This document shows positions 19,242 to 28,030 of a stretch of 61,657 bases of DNA, one piece after another (positions within the stretch are counted from its first letter, which is position 1; the number at the start of each line of letters is the position of its first letter). Under the pieces are notes generated by a model, which saw only the letters and a program-made list of their open reading frames with translations, had not been told where the DNA came from and searched no databases. A program made the position numbers and the translations under genes. Source of the DNA: Comamonas composti DSM 21721 (GTDB lineage: Bacteria > Pseudomonadota > Gammaproteobacteria > Burkholderiales > Burkholderiaceae_C); NCBI RefSeq assembly GCF_000429845.1, contig NZ_KE386971.1, positions 1 through 61,657 on the forward strand, given 5' to 3'.

Positions 19242-21227
19242 TTATTTACCGTCTATGGTGGGTTTTTCATGAAGCTTTTCATTGCTACCCGCATACAGCC
19301 CACGCCAGCGCACATAACGTTGCAGCTCGCCCGATGAATGAAGGGTGCTAGCCATCATAAAGTCTTTAAATTTCTCAATAAAACCAGCATAGGAATCGTG
19401 CACCCAGGAATCAAAAAACTCGGCCACTTTTTCGTCTACCCGGGTGGTTTTCATTTGGGCCAAAATTTGTTTGGCCATGGGATGAGCCCCCCGGTTCATT
19501 TCGTATGGATCAGAGCTTATGTGATCTGTTTGTGACAACCAGGAAATTTGGCTCGAAAAAATCTCCTCCCCTTTCAAGTAATAGCCCAGTCCATAGTCGG
19601 TGGACTTGTCTTTTTCTTCGACCTGCGCTTCTGCTACGTTCCGCAGCAATTGAGCCTTCTCTTGGCTTATTTTTTCTTTTTCTTCTTCCGGCTTGGCTGT
19701 TTCGACTAGCGCTTTATTTTCCTCAATTTTTGAAATTTTGCCCGATGACTCATTGGCCAACGCCTTGTTATATTGCACACTGCGCAGCTTTTCAAACTGA
19801 TTCGCTTGGTTCACTGCATAGCGCCAAGCCAAATACTGCAAGCTGTGGAGCTTTAAAGCATTGCTGATATCCAGCAGGCTGTTGCTTCCCGCCTTTGCTT
19901 TGCTGCCTTGTGTCAGCATAAAATATTCTTCTACCGCAGCGCGGATCATGGGAAGCATGCTCACCCCAAATCTTTGAGGTATTTTTTGAGTTATCACCTC
20001 CTTTAATTCAAAGCTCAGCCAAGGTGAAGATGCATGGCCTTCACAGGATTTTTTTGCTGCAGCCAGCATTTGGTTGAGTGGCAAGTGTGAAAGCTTATAG
20101 CCATCGTCTCTGATGGGTGCCAAGGTAATGGCTGCATCTTTGGCAATTTTCTCTGGCTTGACTACCTTACCCTGTTCACCTGGAATATAGCCACCGCCTA
20201 TATCACTGTGCGCTCCGGGGCAATATACCTCCTGGCAATTAGATGGCATGCTACCATTCACTGCCACGCTGTCCACAGAGAAATTTTCACGCAACTCATG
20301 CAAAGCAATAATATGATAGCAATTTTTTATTTGTACGGGAATACGCAAGTCCTCTATTTGGGCCCATTGATTATGACCATGGCTTTTAAAAATAACACTC
20401 TCCCCTACCGTGGCCACGGTGTCAAAAAGCCCTAGCATGCGCACATAAGCAGGCACACCAAACAAGGTGTCCCCCTCCATCATCAGCTGGTAAAGCCAGT
20501 TGACAAATACCCGGGCCTGCGTGGCCCCACGGCTAAATCCAAAAACATCCAGGTAAATCCCCACAATTTTGGGTTTGTTGGTTTTGAGTTGAATTTTCAA
20601 ACCTCTGGCCATCTCGCCGAAAAATTTTTTACGCCCTGACAGGCCTATGCCATCCAGCCCAGAGGGCAGGCCCAGTTGTTCCAACAGCCGCATATCATCC
20701 GTCAAAGCTGCGTAGCCGGTGTCATAGCTGTTATTAAAAAAAGGCACTCGGGTATCTGAGCACAAAACATTCAAATGCGCTTTTTTAAATTTCTTTTCTT
20801 GAGCATTGATAAAAGCATGCACCGAGTTAAAAACTTGCAGCAAGCCGTACAAAATTCGAGTCTCCCCACCATTGCCAAAAGCACCTCCACCACGTTCGGC
20901 CCTGCGCTCTGGAATGGGTTTACCCTGGCTGCCTACTGCATCCGGCGTTCCAGGCTCAGCATCAAGCTCACTCAACGGTGTCCCCACACCAGAAACATAA
21001 TAGCTATAACTCCCTTGTTCAGGGTCATCTTTATATGCCTGCCATAGCCTGACAATATTGGTATCCAAATCAGATTTAGCAAGGAGCTTGAGGTTCTCAG
21101 TTTTATTATTGTCAGTTCCATCAAAGAAAATTCCGATGTTTAACGTAACTTCGCATTCACTGGCCCGGGCGTTGGCCAAAGGTGCAGGGCATTTTGCTTG
21201 AATTTCAGCAGTAATGGCTTGACTCAT
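19242..21227 (-). CDS. T6SS phospholipase effector, Tle1-like (DUF2235)
   Basis: The 661-residue protein carries a DUF2235/Tle1-type alpha/beta-hydrolase domain. LNIGIFFDGTDNNKTEN (29-45) opens the domain, the nucleophile elbow is GFSRG with Ser232, an Asp candidate is D269 in GLFDTVATVG, and the His is H340 in PGAHSDIGGGY. Family members are antibacterial type VI effectors that hydrolyse membrane phospholipids in the target cell. There is no signal peptide, VgrG or PAAR domain; the C-terminal half is helical and unassigned. It is preceded, 9 bases upstream, by a DUF3304 lipoprotein, the probable immunity gene. Base composition is clearly more AT-rich than the surroundings, which suggests transfer. 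No T6SS structural gene is in the window. Confidence 0.82.
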   Translation of the reverse strand: MSQAITAEIQAKCPAPLANARASECEVTLNIGIFFDGTDNNKTENLKLLAKSDLDTNIVRLWQAYKDDPEQGSYSYYVSGVGTPLSELDAEPGTPDAVGSQGKPIPERRAERGGGAFGNGGETRILYGLLQVFNSVHAFINAQEKKFKKAHLNVLCSDTRVPFFNNSYDTGYAALTDDMRLLEQLGLPSGLDGIGLSGRKKFFGEMARGLKIQLKTNKPKIVGIYLDVFGFSRGATQARVFVNWLYQLMMEGDTLFGVPAYVRMLGLFDTVATVGESVIFKSHGHNQWAQIEDLRIPVQIKNCYHIIALHELRENFSVDSVAVNGSMPSNCQEVYCPGAHSDIGGGYIPGEQGKVVKPEKIAKDAAITLAPIRDDGYKLSHLPLNQMLAAAKKSCEGHASSPWLSFELKEVITQKIPQRFGVSMLPMIRAAVEEYFMLTQGSKAKAGSNSLLDISNALKLHSLQYLAWRYAVNQANQFEKLRSVQYNKALANESSGKISKIEENKALVETAKPEEEKEKISQEKAQLLRNVAEAQVEEKDKSTDYGLGYYLKGEEIFSSQISWLSQTDHISSDPYEMNRGAHPMAKQILAQMKTTRVDEKVAEFFDSWVHDSYAGFIEKFKDFMMASTLHSSGELQRYVRWRGLYAGSNEKLHEKPTIDGK

Positions 21228-21236
21228 AATAGCTCC

Positions 21237-21878
21237 TTATTGTACTTTGATGGCATGATTAGGGTCGGCTTGCACAGGCCTATCCACAATGGGCGCATAG
21301 TCAGGCGCAGGGCCTCTGGGGTATGCTGGCCCTTGGTATTTGGGTCCTGAAGGTCCTATATTACTCACCCATGCTTCTACTCGATCACCGGGTAAAAAAT
21401 GCATATACATGGCCGAAGCATCGCCAGTTTCCACCGCAAAATTAACCGGTATCGTGGCCTTATGCTCGGTCTCTTTACAGCGGCTACTAGGGTCTACCGC
21501 CCTATCATTGATAAATTTGATATGAGAAACATCGCATGTTGTCCATTTCACATGAATCATAAAAGGAGCTGTTAGCTTGGAAGGATAAAGTGGCAACGCC
21601 ACACAGCAGCTTTCGGCCCCGCCCCCTCCCCAACCGCTGACATTTCTAATAAATCGTCCATTAATATAATATTCCGGAATTCCAATCATTGAACCATAGT
21701 GCCCCACGGCTGCTACGGGAAGACCTGTCATTTTTATTTTAGACTCAACCGGGCTAGCACAACCGCTAGTGAGAGCAGCTAGTGCCAAGGAAAAGGCCAG
21801 AACAATCCACACCCCACATTTATTCCACGTTATCCCAAAACGGGAAGACTTCTGTGGCAATGGTGTCTTTACGTGCAT
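21237..21878 (-). CDS. DUF3304 lipoprotein, probable Tle immunity protein (intact copy)
   Basis: The 213-residue protein has a lipoprotein signal with lipobox LTSGC (Cys40), so it is anchored in the envelope facing the periplasm, where a Tle lipase would act. The DUF3304 part includes AVGHYG, GRFIRNVSGW and MIHVKW. I start at the ATG at 21878; a longer frame from a TTG at 21923 overlaps the inter-gene spacer. It ends 9 bases before the effector gene. The immunity role is inferred from position and from how these families are usually paired. Two decayed paralogues lie upstream. Confidence 0.75.
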   Translation of the reverse strand: MHVKTPLPQKSSRFGITWNKCGVWIVLAFSLALAALTSGCASPVESKIKMTGLPVAAVGHYGSMIGIPEYYINGRFIRNVSGWGGGGAESCCVALPLYPSKLTAPFMIHVKWTTCDVSHIKFINDRAVDPSSRCKETEHKATIPVNFAVETGDASAMYMHFLPGDRVEAWVSNIGPSGPKYQGPAYPRGPAPDYAPIVDRPVQADPNHAIKVQ

Positions 21879-21931
21879 ATCGCTCTTTCTATTTAAAAGA
21901 AAATTTATGAGAAATTTACGCAAAATAGCAT

Positions 21932-21961
21932 TTAAATTTCAGCAGTAATGGTTTGACTCAT
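21932..21961 (-). pseudogene. Effector start stump 1 (9 codons)
   Basis: The minus strand reads ATG and eight more codons, MSQTITAEI, then TAA. The intact effector begins MSQAITAEIQ, so this is a leftover 5' end of an effector gene, with an upstream AAGGAG-like site kept. It lies between immunity copies 2 and 1, exactly where a second effector gene would start in an immunity-effector repeat unit. Confidence 0.7.
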
Positions 21962-21971
21962 ATTATTCTCC

Positions 21972-22605
21972 TTATGGTGCTGGCACAGCGCGGTTGGGGT
22001 TGGCTTGCGCAGGCCTATTCACAATAGGCGCATAGTCCGGGGCCGGACCTCTTGGGAATGCCGGCCCCGGATATTCGGTACTTGCTGGCCCGGGCCAGCT
22101 GACCCAGGCCTCCACCCGGTCACCGGGTAAAAAATGCAAATACATTGCCGAACTGTCCCCGGTCTCCACCGAAAAATTAACCGGTATCGTGGCTTCATGT
22201 TCTGTTTCTTTGCAGTGACTGCTTCGATCCACCACTAGTCCATTGACGAATTTTATATGCGAAATATCGCATGTCACCCATTTCACATGAATCATAAAAG
22301 GTGCCTTCAACTTGGAAGGGTATAAAGGTAAAGCCACACAGCAACTCCCCGCCCCCCCAACCATCAACATTCCCTATATAGCGGCCATTGACATAATAAT
22401 CAGGAACCCCAATCATGCGTCCGTAATGGCCGACAGCACCAACACGCGACCCAGTCATTTTTATTTTAGGCTCAACCGGGCTAGCACAACCGCTAGTGAG
22501 AGCAGCTAGTACCAAAGAAAACGCCAAGGCAATCCATACTCCCCATTTTTTCCAGACTGTGTAAAAACAAAAATACTGCGCCGGTAATGATTTTTCCACG
22601 TACAT
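21972..22605 (-). pseudogene. DUF3304 lipoprotein, frameshifted second copy
   Basis: The frame from the ATG at 22605 (behind GGAAGGAG) encodes the same lipoprotein signal (LAALTSGC) and GHYGRMIGVPDYYVNGRY as the intact copy. It then leaves frame at a run of seven G (plus-strand C run 22352-22358); the rest of the DUF3304 domain continues in another frame to 21972. Removing one G would restore a full-length protein very close to copy 1. It is either a pseudogene or a phase-variable gene. The C-terminal part differs from copy 1 in several residues, so it is a diverged duplicate, not an assembly repeat. Confidence 0.75.
22352..22358 (-). repeat. Homopolymer of seven G at the frameshift in DUF3304 copy 2
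   Basis: The coding strand has G7 directly followed by C and G4. The matching place in copy 1 is interrupted by other bases. This is the point where the reading frame is lost. Confidence 0.7.
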
Positions 22606-22656
22606 ATCACTCCTTCCATGCAAAAAAATTGATGAGAAATTTCCGCAAAATAGCAT

Positions 22657-22686
22657 TTAAATTTCAGCAATAATTGCCTGGCTCAT
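22657..22686 (-). pseudogene. Effector start stump 2 (9 codons)
   Basis: The minus strand reads MSQAIIAEI and then TAA behind AAGGAG, again the first nine codons of the Tle effector. It lies between immunity copies 3 and 2. After the stop, the sequence ATGCTATTTTGCG is shared with stump 1, which shows the two junctions arose from the same duplicated unit. Confidence 0.7.
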
Positions 22687-22695
22687 AGCCTCTCC

Positions 22696-23359
22696 TTAAG
22701 GCACTGGCACAGCGCGGTTTGGGTCGGCTTGCGCAGGCCTATCACAATCGGCGCATAGTCAGGCGCAGAGCCTCTGGGGTATGCAGGCCCTTGGTATTTG
22801 GGTCCTGACGATCCTATATTACTCACCCATGCTTCTACTCGATCACCGGGTAAAAAATGTAGATAAATAGCCGAAGCATCTCCGGTTTTCAGAGAAAAAT
22901 CAACTGATATTTTTACCCTATGCTAGATTCTTTTGCATTGTTTGTCAGAATTTACCGCACGACCATTGACATATTTAACATTCTAAACATAAGACGCTAC
23001 CCATTTCACATGAATCATAGAAAGGAAATTCAAACCAAAATGGTATAAAGGTAAATTATCGCCCCCCTCTTCAATCATAAAAAATTTCCGATGTACTGGC
23101 CTTTAGAATAATAACCTCAAGCCCCATCCATACGACCGCAATGTCCTACAACATCTACAGGCGCGTCTATCATTTTATTTTTAACTCGGGCTCGTAGATA
23201 CTTCAGATAAAAATCCACATTCAGAAGAATAACCTCAGCCACCCATATCCAACATTGATTATCTTCCGGATAAAATCTAGTGAGACAATACTGGGAATAT
23301 TGATTGATACACACCTGTCTTTCGACATTATTAGAATAAATTAACTTTATCCCTGTCAA
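22696..23359 (-). pseudogene. DUF3304 lipoprotein, heavily decayed third copy
   Basis: Minus-strand pieces match the intact copy in several frames: the C-terminal GDRVEAWVSNIG and AYPRGSAPDYAPIV at about 22740-22860, a middle part interrupted by stops and small deletions, and KMIDAPVDVVGHCGRMDG near 23110-23180, corresponding to KMTGLPVAAVGHYGSMIG. The lipoprotein signal is no longer recognisable. It is dead, and is the most diverged member of the three-copy array. Confidence 0.65.
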
Positions 23360-23916
23360 ATTATTTCACTGTCATATCGTGAAATCGGTTATTTCACCAA
23401 CCCGGTCGAGATAGAAGGCGAGGCCGTACACAAGCAAGCATTTCACACCAGCCAAGTCCAGGGACCAAGGTGTACGCACTCTTCATTAGATAGAGACCAA
23501 GAAATCGTTAAGGCCCGTGTCGCGGCAACGATGCACAAGAGAGCCATCAGACAAGTCAGCACCTGATACTTTCACCGGCGATTCTCGGGTCATGAACGAC
23601 TTGAGAGGGCGGTCTGAAACCTGAAGTGCAACACCCTTCAGAATTGAGGCTATTTTCATAACCAGAACATACGAATAACTCACCGAAACTGAGCGCCATG
23701 CAATAGCTCTGGGCCTGCAGCACAAGCAAAGCATCCGAGCCATCTATATCCAGGATCAGCTCGATGCGGCCGCAGACCAGCGCAATGGGCTAACCCAGGA
23801 TGACACCGGGCTGGTGCAAGCCAATAGATGTTTACGCACAGCACCTGGCTCAGCTTGCTTTGCAGCCTGAATCCGTGCACTAATCTTTTGTTGCACTTGG
23901 GCTTGAATCCGCCTAG
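23360..23916. other. Gene-poor border of the effector island
   Basis: No gene here can be supported. A minus-strand frame of 58 codons beginning MKIASILKGVALQVSD (23659-23486) is open but I recognise nothing in it. Base composition returns from AT-rich to the high-GC average across this stretch, so it probably marks one edge of the acquired segment. Confidence 0.4.
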
Positions 23917-25239
23917 CTATGGCTTTTCAAGCAAGCTTGAAAGCTGCATGCGCTCGAAGCCTGCGTGCTGCCATAGCGTCTGCGTGGCCGGGGTTGCGCA
24001 GATCAGCAGATGCTGCAGCAGCGGAGCCAGGGGCGTGCGTGCGGGGTCGACCAGCAGCACATAGCGCGGCTCGCCTTCGGTCAGGGGCTGGGCCCCGGGT
24101 GCGGCGACAGCTCCCACCCAGTCGAGATCGGACAGGGCCTGGAGCACGGTGTCTATCTGCAGCCAGTCCACGCGCAGCCGCCTGGCCAGCTCGCTCGCAT
24201 ACAGGCCCTTGTCCTGAGACTCGCGCTCCGCATGGAGCAGCTGCAGTATCTCCACGGCCATCTCGAACTGCCAGCCGGTCTGCCCCGGCGTGCGCCGCAC
24301 GCCGGCCAGCACGATGGGCAGATAGGCCGTGACCACGGCGCCGAAGAGCACGATGATCCAGGCCATGTAGATCCAGATCAGCAAGATGGGCACGGTCGCA
24401 AATGCGCCGTAGATCACCGAGTAGGTGGGCACCGAGCTCAGATACAGGCCCAGAGCCTTCTTGGCGATCTCCATGCAGCTCGCCACGAAGAAGCCGCCTA
24501 TCCAGGCATGGCGCCAGTGCACCTGGGTATTGGGCACATAGTGGTAGAGCCCGGCCATGCCCGCCGCCAGCACCAGGAACTCGAGGGAGTCGAAGATGAA
24601 GCGCAGGCCTTCGGGCAGGGCATTGACCAGACCGCGCGAGGCCGACATCACATAGGACGACAGCACCAGGCTCAGGCCCAGCACCAGCGGCCCCAGCGTG
24701 ATCGCGGCCCAGTAGATGAGCACGCGCTGGCCCAGCGGACGCAGCTGACGCACGCGCCAGATGTTGTTGAGCGTGCGGTCCATGGTGAGGATCAAGGCAA
24801 CAGCCGTGACCAGCAGAAACGAAAAGCCGGCCATGCCCAGCTGGCTGGCCTTGGCCGCGAACTGGGTCAGATAGCCCTGGACCTGGCTGGCGATGGTCTG
24901 GGGGATGAGGCTGTCCATGAACCAGCCCTCAAGCACCCCCTGCACCCGGCCAAAGATGGGAAAGGCCGTGAACAGCGCCAGCGCCACCGTGAAGAAGGGA
25001 ACCAGGGCCAGCACCGTGGTGAAGGTCAGGCTGCTGGCCGTCACGCCCAGCCGGTCCTCGCGCAGGCGCTCGCGCAGCGTGTAGAGCGTGTTGCGCCAGG
25101 GAAAGGTCTGCCAGTGCGTGCGCCAGTGGTCCGGCCCGCCATGGCGCCACAGTCTACGCCCCAGGCGCCGCCACAGGCTGGGGGCGGCATCGGCGACATC
25201 GGCTGCAGGGGCCAGGGCTTGTTCAAAATTCTGCTTCAC
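23917..25239 (-). CDS. YihY/UPF0761 family inner-membrane protein
   Basis: The 440-residue protein has six predicted membrane segments in the YihY (formerly Rbn) pattern: GVTASSLTFTTVLALVPFFT at the first, then segments around LGMAGFSFLLVTAVALIL, ITLGPLVLGLSLVLSSYVM, FLVLAAGMAGLYHYVPNT and AFATVPILLIWIYMAWIIVL. The C-terminal 130 residues are soluble with a winged-helix-like stretch (YASELARRLRVDWLQIDTVL). The family was once called RNase BN in error; its function is unknown. It is divergent from the DUF2069 gene. Confidence 0.88.
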   Translation of the reverse strand: MKQNFEQALAPAADVADAAPSLWRRLGRRLWRHGGPDHWRTHWQTFPWRNTLYTLRERLREDRLGVTASSLTFTTVLALVPFFTVALALFTAFPIFGRVQGVLEGWFMDSLIPQTIASQVQGYLTQFAAKASQLGMAGFSFLLVTAVALILTMDRTLNNIWRVRQLRPLGQRVLIYWAAITLGPLVLGLSLVLSSYVMSASRGLVNALPEGLRFIFDSLEFLVLAAGMAGLYHYVPNTQVHWRHAWIGGFFVASCMEIAKKALGLYLSSVPTYSVIYGAFATVPILLIWIYMAWIIVLFGAVVTAYLPIVLAGVRRTPGQTGWQFEMAVEILQLLHAERESQDKGLYASELARRLRVDWLQIDTVLQALSDLDWVGAVAAPGAQPLTEGEPRYVLLVDPARTPLAPLLQHLLICATPATQTLWQHAGFERMQLSSLLEKP

Positions 25240-25304
25240 GGATAGGCCTTTCTGCCAGCCCTGGATTCAAGGCTCTCAACCATGGCCGATATGATGCCAC
25301 CCCG

Positions 25305-25703
25305 ATGACCTCTACTATTTCTCACTCCAGCGCCGATGTGGCCGCCACACGCTGGCTGGCCGTGGCCAGCCTGCTGGGCCTGATGCTGCTGTGCCTGGCC
25401 TGGGAGCTGTGGCTGGCGCCGCTGCGCCCCGGCGGCTCCTGGCTGGTGCTCAAGGCCTTGCCGCTGGCCATCCCCCTGGCGGGTCTGCTCAAGCGCCGCA
25501 TGTATACCTACCGCTGGGTCAGTCTGCTGGTCTGGCTTTACTTCACCGAAGGCGTGGTGCGCGCCTGGAGCGAGACCGGCCCCGGCCGCTGGCTGGCCCT
25601 GGCCGAGATCGCGCTGTGCCTGCTGCTGTTCACGGCCTGCGCCATGCATGTGCGCTGGCGCCAGCGCAATGCCCGGCGCGCCGCAGCAGCCTGCGCGGGC
25701 TGA
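25305..25703 (+). CDS. DUF2069 membrane protein
   Basis: This 132-residue protein has four hydrophobic segments and the family features LCLAWELWLAPL, LKALPLAIPLAGLLKRRMYTYRW and FTEGVVRAWSE. Function is unknown. It lies 35 bases before the FAD oxidase gene and is probably in the same message. Confidence 0.85.
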   Translation: MTSTISHSSADVAATRWLAVASLLGLMLLCLAWELWLAPLRPGGSWLVLKALPLAIPLAGLLKRRMYTYRWVSLLVWLYFTEGVVRAWSETGPGRWLALAEIALCLLLFTACAMHVRWRQRNARRAAAACAG

Positions 25704-25738
25704 TACCAGTCAATGTCTTTTATGGAAAGAGCGAAAAC

Positions 25739-27172
25739 ATGAGCGCTTTATTAGAGCGCCTGCGTCACATCGTAGGCCCCCAACATGTACTGCACGAGGG
25801 CGACCTCATCGCCTATGAGCAGGACTGGCGCCGCCGTGCGCGCGGCAAGGCCCTGGCCGTGGTGCGCCCGGCAAACACCGAGGAAGTGGCCGCCGTGGTG
25901 CGCGAATGCGCGGCCGCCGGCACGAGCATCGTGCCCCAGGGCGGCAATACCGGCCTGTCCGTGGGCTCCACCCCGGATGCCAGCGGCACGCAGATCGTGC
26001 TCAGCCTCACGCGCATGAATGCCGTGCGCCAGATAGACCGCGACAACCTGAGCTTTACCGTGGAGGCCGGCTGCATTCTGCAGAACCTGCAGGAGCTGGC
26101 CGACAAGGAGGGCCTGCTGTTCCCGCTCTCGCTGGCGGCCGAAGGCAGCTGCACCATCGGCGGCAACCTGGGCACGAATGCCGGCGGCACCCAGGTCGTG
26201 CGCTACGGCAATACGCGCGAGCTGTGCCTGGGCCTGGAAGTGGTCACCGCCCAGGGCGAGATCTGGCACGGGCTCAAGGGTCTGCGCAAGGACAACACCG
26301 GCTATGACCTGCGCAACCTCATGATTGGCAGCGAGGGCACGCTGGGCATCATCACGGCCGCGACCATGAAGCTGTTTCCCAAGCCTGCGGCCCAGCTCAC
26401 GGCCTTTGCAGCCCTGCCCGACATGGCCTCGGCCGTACGCCTGCTGGGTCTGGCCCACGAGTTCCTGGGCGCCGGCCTCACTGGCTTCGAGGTCATGGGC
26501 CGCTTTGCGCTGTCCCTGGTCATCAAGCACATGCCCCAGTTGCGCGTGCCGTTCGCAGGCGAGGCCGAGGCCCCACCCTATTACGTGCTGCTGGAGAACT
26601 CGGACAGCGAATCCGAAGAGCATGCGCGCCAGCGCTTCGAGGCCCTGCTGGAGCGCGCCTTCGGGGACGGCTGCGTGCTCGACGCCGTGGTCGCCGAAAG
26701 CCTGAGCCAGGCCCATGACCTGTGGCATATCCGCGAGAGCATTCCGCTGGCCCAGGCCGAGGAAGGGCTGAACATCAAGCACGACATCTCGATCGCGGCC
26801 TCGCGCATACCGGCCTTCGTGGAGCATGCGGATGCGCTGCTCGCACGCGAGATCCCGGGCGTGCGTCTGGTCAACTTCGGCCACCTGGGCGACGGCAACC
26901 TGCACTACAACGTGCAGGCGCCCGAGCAGGGCGACCCCAAGGTGTTTCTGCGCGAGCAGGAGGACCTGGTCAACCACCTGGTCTACGAGGCCGTGGCCGC
27001 GTTCGGCGGCTCCTTCTCGGCCGAGCACGGCGTGGGTGCGCTCAAGGTGGACAAGCTGCAGAAATACCAGTCGCCCGTGGCGCTTTCCATGATGCACGCC
27101 ATCAAGCAGGCGCTGGACCCGCAGGGAATCCTCAACCCCGGCTGCATCTTGGCAAGCACCCCCTCGGCCTGA
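25739..27172 (+). CDS. FAD-linked oxidase / 2-hydroxyacid dehydrogenase (GlcD/D2HGDH type)
   Basis: The 477-residue enzyme has an N-terminal PCMH-type FAD domain (VPQGGNTGLSVGS at about 62-74, then CTIGGNLGTNAGGTQVVRYG) and the FAD-oxidase C domain ending with NFGHLGDGNLHYNV and GSFSAEHGVGALKVDKL. Relatives oxidise D-lactate, glycolate or D-2-hydroxyglutarate and pass electrons to quinone or an ETF. The single-chain form without GlcE/GlcF favours a D-lactate or D-2-hydroxyglutarate dehydrogenase, but the substrate is not decided. GGAAAGA precedes the ATG at 25739. Confidence 0.85.
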   Translation: MSALLERLRHIVGPQHVLHEGDLIAYEQDWRRRARGKALAVVRPANTEEVAAVVRECAAAGTSIVPQGGNTGLSVGSTPDASGTQIVLSLTRMNAVRQIDRDNLSFTVEAGCILQNLQELADKEGLLFPLSLAAEGSCTIGGNLGTNAGGTQVVRYGNTRELCLGLEVVTAQGEIWHGLKGLRKDNTGYDLRNLMIGSEGTLGIITAATMKLFPKPAAQLTAFAALPDMASAVRLLGLAHEFLGAGLTGFEVMGRFALSLVIKHMPQLRVPFAGEAEAPPYYVLLENSDSESEEHARQRFEALLERAFGDGCVLDAVVAESLSQAHDLWHIRESIPLAQAEEGLNIKHDISIAASRIPAFVEHADALLAREIPGVRLVNFGHLGDGNLHYNVQAPEQGDPKVFLREQEDLVNHLVYEAVAAFGGSFSAEHGVGALKVDKLQKYQSPVALSMMHAIKQALDPQGILNPGCILASTPSA

Positions 27173-27184
27173 AAACGTGCTCGC

Positions 27185-27213
27185 GCACTCCCTGGCGCGG
27201 CGCCGGGGAGTGC
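27185..27213. terminator. Hairpin between convergent genes
   Basis: GCACTCCC (27185-27192) pairs with GGGAGTGC (27206-27213) around a GC-rich inner stem. It lies between the FAD oxidase and lipoprotein stop codons. No T tract follows; nearby GAAAACGTGCTC and ACACGCGCTC weakly resemble the ends of the IS5-related repeats. Confidence 0.45.
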
Positions 27214-27252
27214 CGGAACACGCGCTCCGAGCGCTCCGAGCGGTTTGCGAGC

Positions 27253-27858
27253 TCAGGGCTCTACATTCGAGATGCCGGCCTGCACATCCTGGGGCCACGC
27301 AATGTCGGGTGCCTGCACATCGCTGTAGTCGGTCTGCGTGCCGGCCGTGAGCAGCCATACGCGCAAGCCGTTGCGCTCGGGATCGATGACCACGGCCGCA
27401 GCCTCGCTGCCGCCGTCATGGGGGCGCAGGCCGACCAGGCTCCAGACCTTGCCGTCCTGGGTCAGCGGGCCCACCGTGCCCATGTTGCGCACCAGCGTTT
27501 CATAGTCGGCGCCCATCAAGGCCTTGAGCCTGTCGGCGAGCACGCCTTCCTCCAGGAAATTGACGCCCATGTTCGGGTACTTGCCCAGATACTGCTCCAG
27601 GCTGGCCAGCTGCGCACTGCCGCCCTTGGCCTCGTAGGGCACGCGCTTTTGCACCATGGCGGGAGTGCCTTCGGCCGCCGGCTGCGCCTGGGGCTCGGAT
27701 ACGGGCTCGGACAGCGGCGCGGCCGGCTCTGCCGGCACGACCTGGGCCGGCTCGGCCGCAACCGGTGTCGGCGGGGTCTTCGAATCGCAGGCGCCAAGAA
27801 CCAGTGCGGCCGAGGCCAGCACCATGGCCAACGGGCTGCGCGAGGATTGGAAAAGCAT
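27253..27858 (-). CDS. Hypothetical lipoprotein
   Basis: The 201-residue protein begins MLFQSSRSPLAMVLASAALV and has lipobox LVLGAC, so it is lipid-anchored. A Pro/Ala/Glu linker (about 25-60) leads to a compact domain with YLGKYPNMGVNFLEEG and VWSLVGLRPHDGGSEAA. I do not recognise the family. AGGAGCT before the ATG at 27858 fixes the start. It is divergent from thyA. Confidence 0.7.
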   Translation of the reverse strand: MLFQSSRSPLAMVLASAALVLGACDSKTPPTPVAAEPAQVVPAEPAAPLSEPVSEPQAQPAAEGTPAMVQKRVPYEAKGGSAQLASLEQYLGKYPNMGVNFLEEGVLADRLKALMGADYETLVRNMGTVGPLTQDGKVWSLVGLRPHDGGSEAAAVVIDPERNGLRVWLLTAGTQTDYSDVQAPDIAWPQDVQAGISNVEP

Positions 27859-28030
27859 GCAGATAGCTCCTTGAATAGGCAAACACAAGGCCGGCGCCGA
27901 GGCCTGCGCCGGCCGGACAGCTGCCCATTCTCACCCCAAGCCGCGCCCGCTCTTGCCAGCCAAGGCCGACATTCGCGCGCGATCACCATGCGACGGCCCG
28001 GACAACACGGCTCGGGGATAATCGCCCCCC

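Noticed and set aside
19242..23359. Toxin-antitoxin or restriction system in the AT-rich island
   Set aside because: The genes have lipase and lipoprotein features; no nuclease, methylase or small antitoxin is seen.
23486..23743. 85-codon minus-strand open frame
   Set aside because: No family resemblance, no ribosome binding site, and it lies in the composition change at the island edge.
24010..25245. 411-codon open frame opposite the YihY-type gene
   Set aside because: It is a shadow; the minus strand has clear membrane segments and family motifs.
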